DNA of 64,000 nt. Source: Nitzschia sp. pyKryTriq1. Its lineage: Eukaryota; Bacillariophyta; Bacillariophyceae; Bacillariales; Bacillariaceae. Positions within the stretch are counted from its first letter, which is position 1. Every line of letters begins with the position of its first letter. A program made the position numbers and the translations under genes. The stretch spans positions 1,178,001-1,242,000 of the forward strand of contig OY101118.1 of the NCBI GenBank assembly GCA_956465555.1, in the 5' to 3' direction. Below are positions 57,581-64,000 of the stretch, piece after piece. The notes under the pieces are model-generated. The model searched no databases. It had not been told where the DNA came from and worked only from the letters and a program-made list of their open reading frames with translations.

Positions 57581-58153
57581 CGCGCGATCTCTGTTCTATC
57601 AAATCAATAAATCAATCCAAACTTCTATCCGCGGAAGTAGCTGTCTTTGAAGTGCCTAATAGAAAGCCGCCCCACTACCTTGGTCATGCATGGAGATTGA
57701 GGAGTGAGTCGTCGTCGAAGAGATGATGTTTTGAAAGGATCGAAACATCTGAAGTCGAAAGCTATCTGTGTAGATTTTTTTTCCGCGCTGGCATACCTTA
57801 CGTACCGGTACGTGTACCAGGTACGGTACCTGGTACCTGGTAAATACCGGTACGAGGTACGGTAGCTGGGAGCTGGGAGGACCACGGACGTACGGACGGA
57901 CCTATTGGACTACATCGACCATGAGGTGAGGCGGCAGTCAGACGTCCAACGTTTCAACTTTCAACACGCTTCGTTAACGCGCACGGAAGCGCATCGACTT
58001 TCGCAGAGGGGCTTTGCGCGCAGGCAGATCAAGCAAGGGACGTCGAGACTCGAGACGGACGCAATGGAGATGGATGAAGGGAAAAAGGGAATTATGACAC
58101 TGTTAGTTTCGAAGTTGTCTGTATCCTTTTCCAGTCACAAACAAACAAACAAA
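57581..58153. promoter_or_regulatory. Divergent upstream region of SGNH hydrolase and UBX gene
   Basis: 573 bp containing a dense GTACC cluster (57798-57870, for example GGTACGGTACCTGGTACC) roughly midway between the two starts. The UBX leader ends in ACAAACAAACAAAATGG, a favourable start context. Confidence 0.45.
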
Positions 58154-59797
58154 ATGGCGGACAACGATGAGCTCGTCTCCCAGTTCTTGATGTTCACGGG
58201 CTCGGAAGACACCGCCAAGGCAATGAGCTACTTGGAAATGAGCAACGGAAACTTGGAACAAGCCGTGAGTTTGTTCATGGACCACACACACGGAGGTGCA
58301 GGGGGGGGAGCAGGAGCAGCCACGGCGGGCGGCGGCGGCATGATGATGGGGGACGAGGTTCGTGCGCCGGATGCCACTCAGACAATGAGGCTCATGGACG
58401 ACATCGGACCAGGAGCTGGCGTAATGGGCGGCATTCCATACATGCAAATGGATCCCATGTTGGAGGAACAACTTCAGCGTACTGCATTTGGGGCGCCGTC
58501 CATCTTGAACGTGAGAGACGCGGTCAACGCTGCTGCGGCAGCCGACTCGGACGAAGAAGCCAAAGAAACTATGGTAGAAGACGAGGACGACCTTTCGAAT
58601 GCCGAAGAGAAGCAACACATGGCCAGATTGGCTGATATGTTCGCCCCTCCAGACCATCTCATTTGCAAGGAGGGGGGCTTTGAAGGAGCAAGGACCATGG
58701 CCAAGGACAGCAAGCGCTGGCTTTTGGTAAATATTCAGAGCGAATCAGAATTTGCCTCGCATGCATTGAATCGTGATGTCTGGAGAGACGAATTGGTCGA
58801 GAATCTTGTGCGAGAAGGTTTCATCTTTTGGCAAACGGTAAGTAGATATTCGGCTCGACGTACTGGCTGCATCACTTCGTCACGCGTCACTCGTAGTCCA
58901 CAACGGACGGAGGATCATCACTCATTCACTAGTTTCTTTGCTCGCTCCTACCAATAGAGAGACATCACTCCTGAAGGTCAAGTATATACACAACGATATC
59001 ATGTGCATGACTATCCTCACATTGGAATCATTGATCCGAGAACCCGGCGTCTCATGTGGAAGAAGGAAGGATGGACTCAGCAGAACCCCGTGACTGCCGA
59101 GACTTTTGCTGAAACTGCCATGGACTTTTGCTCCCGCCACTCCTTTGATAAGCCACCACAAGCACCCCGCCCACCTGGCGCAGCCAGTCTACCCACAAAG
59201 CGGCCCATGAATGAAATGTCAGAGGACGAACAATTACAAGCAGCCATGCGAGCGAGTTTGCAAGAGGGTGCGGGCGGGGACGATGACGACGATGACAACG
59301 AGGATTACGAAATGGAAGCTGACGGCGACGACGATGATGACGACGTGGAGTATTTGGGGAGCAATGGCGAAGGAGACTCGAAGCCCAAGGCCAAGGAGGA
59401 AGAAAAACCAAAGGAGTCCACACTGTTGGACGTGCTGTTGGATATGGCCGTGGGGGATGAACCTGCCAACGGAGCCCGCATTCAGCTACGAATGCCAGAT
59501 GGAAAGCGCTCAGTTCGAAAGTTCGATGCTTCCCTAACTGTCAAAAGTATTTACGCCTTTGTCGCTGTAAGTTGTGTATTACTTGAGGTTTTGAATACAG
59601 CAAATAAAATGGCATGTGCACATCCTCTCACTGTGTTTCTTTCTTCAATCCTGCAGCAATCAAGCGACGAGACAAAAGGAGGCAAAGAATTCGTCCTCAT
59701 GGCAGGGTTCCCGCCGAAGGATTTACTGGAGGATATTGACAACACGATAGAGAGCTGCAACCTTGCTGGTCAAGCGATCACAGTGAGGTGGAAGTAA
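58154..59797 (+). CDS. UBXN7: UBA-UAS-UIM-UBX protein (UBXN7/Ubx5-like p97 cofactor); exons 58154-58837, 58958-59566, 59657-59797
   Basis: 477 residues. Domains in order: UBA (about 5-42, QFLMFTGSEDTAKAMSYLEM, NLEQAVSLFMD), a Gly-rich linker, UAS thioredoxin-like domain (about 160-300; AKDSKRWLLVNIQSESEFAS, then across intron 1 FIFWQT-RDITPEGQVYTQRY, YPHIGIIDPRT), a UIM (SEDEQLQAAMRASLQ), an acidic stretch, and a C-terminal UBX (IQLRMPDGKRSVRKFDASLT; FVLMAGFPPKDLL). This order is that of human UBXN7 and yeast Ubx5, which bridge ubiquitylated substrates, cullin ligases and Cdc48/p97. Intron 2 is 90 bp without a stop, so unspliced reading adds 30 residues inside the UBX fold; splicing restores the UBX spacing. 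The start at 58154 is preferred over 57905. Confidence 0.93.
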
Positions 59798-59974
59798 TTC
59801 TCATGGCTCTTGGCTTGGTAGAATCTAGGAGTAATTTTGAAATACAATGTTTCCTATTCTGAAAAATCAGTATTCTAAAGCTATTCAGTTAGCTCGGACT
59901 AGTAGACTGACTCTCCAGTTCAGTACAATACTGTAACATAGCAGGCCGCACGACAGAGGAAATGGATAGGTATT

Positions 59975-60145
59975 CTAGTGGTGCGACGAAGCCGTAGACT
60001 CCCCACCAATCGCCTTGAAAGCATACTGGGCTCCAAGATAGACACCATAAATTACGGCCGCATTTCGGAAACCCGGAAATGGGCTCTTCCAGAGTCCTTG
60101 GAAAAGGCGATGGTTTCGCCACGCATCTTGACCTTTGAAGACCAT
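59975..60145 (-). CDS. NDUFB3: NDUFB3 (B12)-like subunit of mitochondrial complex I, 56 residues
   Basis: A small gene reading MVFKGQDAWRNHRLFQGLWK, then SPFPGFRNAAVIYGVYLGAQ, then YAFKAIGGESTASSHH. It matches the B12 family pattern in order and spacing: D-x-WR-x-H before the helix, a short loop, FPG, one membrane helix of about 18 residues, and a His-ended tail like the plant protein (DEWRKHP...LPGIGIGVGAFCVYLVGEQ). The family is an accessory subunit of the membrane arm of complex I. The start at 60145 lies 15 bases inside a good acceptor (TTTTTACAG), so an intron in the 5' untranslated region or a short upstream coding exon is possible. Plus-strand frames over the same bases are shadows. 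Confidence 0.8.
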   Translation of the reverse strand: MVFKGQDAWRNHRLFQGLWKSPFPGFRNAAVIYGVYLGAQYAFKAIGGESTASSHH

Positions 60146-60934
60146 ATTATTTCCTTCTGTAAAAACACAAAATATGTAAAATTGAATAGGTTAGAGAAGC
60201 GAATACGCAATAAATGTAGGTGATGGAATGCCGGAAGCATCAATCGCCAACCCTCTAAAAGGACACGATCTCAAAGGTAATCTTTCAAGCACAATATCGG
60301 CGCCCACTTCCATTCAGAGTCTCGTCCACACGTCAATGAAGACTTACACTATTGGTGTCTACGAGTAGGTTTTACGATGATCAGGGCTCCAGTAGGAAGA
60401 TCAACTGTGACGGTGCTGTAAGGTTGAATACAAACTGTACCGGTAGTGCAACACTTCGCATGATGATGCTCCATCCTCCATCCTCCGTCATGGTCGGCGG
60501 CTGCTGCAATTTTTACCGCACAAAGGCCGCGACAAACATACGCGTTCGTACATCCGCCGCCCGTCAACAGACAGGTTTCGGTTGACCGAGCGATTAGATC
60601 GGACTCCGAACAATAGTTTTTGGAGAACGGAGAACTCGGAACACCGCGCTTCGTTCTCCCGTGTTTGATTGGCCAAAATTGACTTGCTTCTCTTGCAGAT
60701 GTCTCGAATTCGAGACGTGGAAATGTTCTCGTCGCGCGTGACCGCGGGTGCTTTACGAAACAGAAGAAAGAATTCGCCATCAACAGTGATGATGGAGGCT
60801 GTCATCACAACATCATCAACAATACCGGTAGACACTGAAGACTACGAGGAGCATTGTCGACAAGCATTGGACCTCTTCTCATAATAGTTTCATTGTGCAA
60901 AAAGTAAAGTCTTCATTCGTTCAATATTGCGACA
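60146..60934. other. Divergent spacer between NDUFB3-like and BCKDHA genes
   Basis: 789 bp containing the small candidate frame at 60699-60884 and open but featureless frames on the minus strand (60349-60835). A donor-like AGTGTAAGTC on the minus strand near 60345 could belong to a leader intron of the NDUFB3-like gene. Confidence 0.4.
60699..60884 (+). CDS. Possible small protein, 61 residues
   Basis: MSRIRDVEMFSSRVTAGALR to EDYEEHCRQALDLFS, directly after a strong acceptor (CTTCTCTTGCAG), so it may be the last exon of a small gene; an upstream exon ending near 60574 is possible but would use another frame. No family recognised. It ends 50 bp before the BCKDHA start, so it could also be part of that gene's leader. 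Confidence 0.25.
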   Translation: MSRIRDVEMFSSRVTAGALRNRRKNSPSTVMMEAVITTSSTIPVDTEDYEEHCRQALDLFS

Positions 60935-62730
60935 ATGTGGAATCACAAGCAACTACTTTTTGCTGCTACCAAAAGGAGCCTGGTGCAGGCGGTACAAGCC
61001 ACATCATCGCGGAAGGCCCCGGTTGTTCTTTGGAATTCTGGAGCTCGACATTTTTCATCCGTTGTTCCAGATTATCGCCACGATGACGATGATCATTCGA
61101 CTGAAAGCTACTCCCAGAATCGCGAAGCACTGCAGAAGCTGCTCACAGCTTCATCGACGGCAGCCAGCTCCACTTCCACCAGCAAAGAACAGTTGAATGA
61201 TACTCCGACCAATGATGGGGCCGTTCAGGCAGAAAATGATGCATTCAAGTCTCCCAACGAATTGACCTATACTGGTGGTGCCACCATACCTGTAACATCT
61301 GATCTGCATATCGTTACTCCACAAGAGGATACCCCGAGGGGGGTTTGGCCTATCTTTCGCATCATGGTAAGAGAAAGCTCCCTGGAAGCCGGTTCTTCGC
61401 TCTTTTGTCACAAGTTCGCTTCTTGATTGTATTGTCTTTGATTGTGTCATATTCACAATATTCTCTTTGCGATAAACAGGACGAAGATGGAAAATTCCGT
61501 GACGGGAATTCGGATGCTTACCGATTTGAAACGACAACCGAAACTTTGTACGGTAGGAAGACAAGTGACAGGGTCGCTGGCACGAACCCATCCCTTGACA
61601 GCCTACGAGAAAAACTCAAAAAAGACTACCCGCGTCATGCACCTTCGATCGACCAAGCGGCGCTCTTGACCCCCTCGGTGCACGCGTATCCGGACATACA
61701 ATCCAACGACTCTCTACTCCGTGCCTACACACAAATGGTGCGCCTGCGAGAAATGGACAAGATCTTGCAAAACGCTCAGCGGCAAGGTCGAATCTCATTT
61801 TATATGACTTGTCATGGGGAAGAAGCCATTCATATTGGTGCTGCATCGGCGCTAGAATTACGAGATACAGTTCTAGCTCAGTATCGGGAAGCAGGTGTGC
61901 TCATGTGGCGAGGGTTCACTCTGAATCAGTTTACAGACCAATGCTTCTCGAATTCCAAAGATCTAGGCAAGGGAAGGCAAATGCCCGTCCACTATGGATC
62001 AAGGGCTCTGAACTACCAGACGATCAGTAGTCCTCTGGGGACGCAGATCCCACAAGCGGCTGGAGCGGCCTATCGATTGAAACTAGCCCGGAAGGACGCC
62101 GTTGCCGCCTGCTTTTTCGGCGACGGCTGTGCATCGACCACAGACTTCCACTCTGGTCTCAATTTTGCTGCTACGCTCAGCGCACCCGTCATTTTCTTTT
62201 GCCGCAACAATGGATACGCTATTTCAACCCCTGTTACTGACCAATACGCCGGAGACGGGATCATTTCCAGAGCTCCGGGGTATGGTATGGCTGCAATCCG
62301 TGTCGATGGTAATGACATTTTTGCTGTTCACGAGGCAGTGCGTAAAGCGCGCGAGTATGCATTGCAGCACCACGCGCCTGTCTTGATTGAAGCAATGACT
62401 TATCGGCAAGGCCACCACAGCACATCCGACGACTCGCTACGTTACCGAAGCGGCAAGGAGGTCCAGAGTTTTGCAGATCGCGGTGATCCTATTGGCCGTT
62501 TGCAGAAATTCATGAAACGAAACGCGCAGTTAACACCCGATGACTTTGCTGCAATTGAACACAGAGAAAAGCTGGCAGTCATTGAAGCCATGCGCGAAGC
62601 CGAGCAAAAGCCTAAGCCGCCTTTAGGGGACCTCTTCGAAGATGTCTACAATGAAATGCCACAGTCGCTCAAAGAACAGCAGCGCCAACTGCATGAGCAC
62701 CTCCAAAAGTACCCCAAACACTACCAATAG
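60935..62730 (+). CDS. BCKDHA: Branched-chain 2-oxoacid dehydrogenase E1 alpha subunit (exons 60935-61366, 61480-62730)
   Basis: 560 residues. The start MWNHKQLLFAATKRSLVQAV and following Arg/Ser-rich residues look like a mitochondrial presequence. Exon 1 ends GVWPIFRIM and joins DEDGKFRDG in phase 0 (113-bp intron). The TPP-binding E1 fold begins near residue 200: AYTQMVRLREMDKILQNAQR, GRISFYMTCHGEEAIHIGAA, YREAGVLMWRGFTLNQFTDQ, the thiamine motif FFGDGCASTTDFHSGLNFAA and RNNGYAIS. YRQGHHSTSDDSLRYR is the phosphorylation loop recognised by BCKD kinase in animals. Decarboxylates keto acids from Leu, Ile and Val together with E1 beta, E2 and E3. A ~100-residue Ser/Thr-rich insert before the fold is longer than in animals. 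Confidence 0.95.
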
Positions 62731-64000
62731 CCGACTTTTTCCCGCCGTCGAATAGATACATAAAGTGAACTGTAGGAACCACCATTACAGTATTCACCCG
62801 ACTTTGCGAGAACTGAGATTTTGAAACCACCTATTCAGAAACATGAAAAGTATGGTCAGTGAAAATATGTCACGAGCCTTCGACACGGCATTCCGATTGC
62901 AAAAACGAGAAAGCCGATTCCTATAATAGCTCGACTGATGTTTTCTTGGCTGCTTATGGCGGAGGTTAATCATAAATGATATGCCCATAGAAAGGAGCAA
63001 TCCTCCATGGCAGAAAAGCAGCCATCAAATAGAATAATGTGCAATCAGATCAATATCAGAGGACTTACTTGCACCGGTACGTCAGAAGCTAGGGACTGAA
63101 GAGAAACATTTAACATGAGCGAAATGATCTTTTCTGGCATCCATCGCAAAGCAGCTATCACATCCTTCGGAGAATACAAACCATAATGTTGAGTCGATCA
63201 TCATGTTTCTGAAAAATTCATTCTTTTTCGTCATGAGGATGTGAAAGCCACACTGCTTGGTCAAGACAAAGATTGACTTACCAAGAATTAGTTGTTCAGT
63301 GTCAGACGTTACAAGCTGCGAGGAAGCTCTGCATGTGAGGAAGTACGCACAGTGAGTTGAAGACAGGACGAATATTTTCGCTTTCAAGAATTTTGGCTCT
63401 CATATAATACATGCGAATTTTTGTCAACATCATCCTTCGGATAGAGCTAATAACAATTTGATATCACCGAGCAGAAAGGCGAAAATGAGGAATCCCTCGA
63501 CGTACCTCAAACGTTGTACGAGCCATTTCATTGAACCGAGTCATGCTGAGTAGATATGAAAGCCACTTCGCAACTTCTTTCCGCACATCACTCACGTGCT
63601 TTGGCATGCATCATGGTGGGCAAGTGATGCGTATCCCCAGTGTTGCAGCTTTGATGGGATTGTTTGAGTTGTGGTGGAGTTGTGGAGTGGAGAGTAGAGT
63701 GGAGAGTCTAAGAAGAGAGTTTGTGGCTGGGGATGCATCTCGACGTACAGTTTGATTTTTTGAACCCTTCGACTAATATGACTAATGCGACTGCCATTGT
63801 ACGTACGTTCATTGTATTTTAAACATATGACTTGTGACTATGTCAATAGGTATGGGCGAGTACCTGTGTAGCGTGCAACGCGCGCGTGTTTCTAAACTCG
63901 ACGCCTGGCCTTCGTAAGTGCGAATTGCGCGATCTTTCCCTTCAACTGCTGTGTACCGCCACTACTGGGAATTGACGTAGCCTTGTCTCATGGGTTTCCC
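62731..64000. other. Right-hand end of window
   Basis: 1.27 kb without a secure gene. The minus strand holds the split candidate at 63069-63531. From 63650 onward I see G/T-rich and GTACGTACG sequence with no coding signal. Confidence 0.4.
63069..63531 (-). CDS. Candidate split gene of unknown function (exons 63531-63506, 63446-63351, 63328-63282, 63154-63069)
   Basis: Starting at ATG 63531 (MKWLVQRL), splicing at GTACGT (63505) to TTATTAG gives a basic helix, IRRMMLTKIRMYYMRAKILE then SENIRPVFNSL. The frame then needs removal of 22 bases (63350-63329, GTGCGT...TGCAG) to reach SSQLVTSDTEQLIL, and a 127-bp intron (donor GTAAGT 63281) to reach ALRWMPEKIISLMLNVSL ending at a GTAAGT donor (63068). 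The joined peptide is amphipathic and coding-like, but no family is recognised and the 3' end cannot be fixed. A 22-nt intron would be far shorter than any other here, so the gene may be decayed or the sequence may contain an indel error. Confidence 0.35.

Noticed and set aside
57905-58153. N-terminal extension of the UBX protein
   Set aside because: The UBA domain starts directly after ATG 58154; the extension is Arg/Gln-rich leader sequence with no similarity.

Overview
This is a gene-dense piece of a eukaryotic nuclear genome, most likely from a diatom and probably a raphid pennate one. The support is three-fold. There are two cyclins of the diatom-specific type. Several proteins begin with an ER signal peptide followed by a short motif of the ASAFAP kind (SQAF-TP, NAF-QTP, ASAF-HSP, TAF-QG, ATF-AP), which in algae with complex red plastids marks import into the plastid. 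Introns are short GT-AG introns of roughly 60-400 nt. Placement below the level of diatom is inference. I see no prokaryotic operons, CRISPR, rRNA or convincing tRNA.

Layout. 1-7 kb: 3' end of a sulfotransferase-like gene, isopentenyl phosphate kinase, molybdopterin synthase large subunit, NAP1 and an R2R3 MYB factor; between IPK and MoaE lies a relic of the queuine tRNA-ribosyltransferase gene bracketed by palindromic repeats. 7-15 kb: a mu-homology-domain trafficking protein, a poorly resolved 3 kb stretch, and the first cyclin. 14-28 kb: a run rich in plastid-targeted products (CRTISO-like oxidoreductase, a conserved unknown, a Lon N-domain protein, a small RRM-like protein, a multi-pass membrane protein) interleaved with RFT1 and a lipase maturation factor. 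29-37 kb: a very acidic protein built of repeated mini-exons, a FAM173-type methyltransferase, PEX5 and an SNF1/AMPK-type kinase. 37-52 kb: VPS11, a plastid coiled-coil/SAP protein, AP-3 delta and FGAM synthase. 53-64 kb: the second cyclin, an SGNH hydrolase, a UBXN7-like protein, a 56-residue complex I subunit (NDUFB3-like), branched-chain ketoacid dehydrogenase E1 alpha, and an uncertain split gene.

Many neighbours are divergent pairs sharing 0.5-0.8 kb of upstream DNA. Intergenic DNA is filled with GTAC/TACCGGTA palindromes and AGTAG/CTCTA tracts that are rare in exons. Two genes in the AP-3/HOPS route to the vacuole (VPS11 and AP-3 delta) lie 2.8 kb apart with one gene between. Exon limits were set by hand from splice consensus, frame continuity and family similarity; no alignment or transcript data were available.
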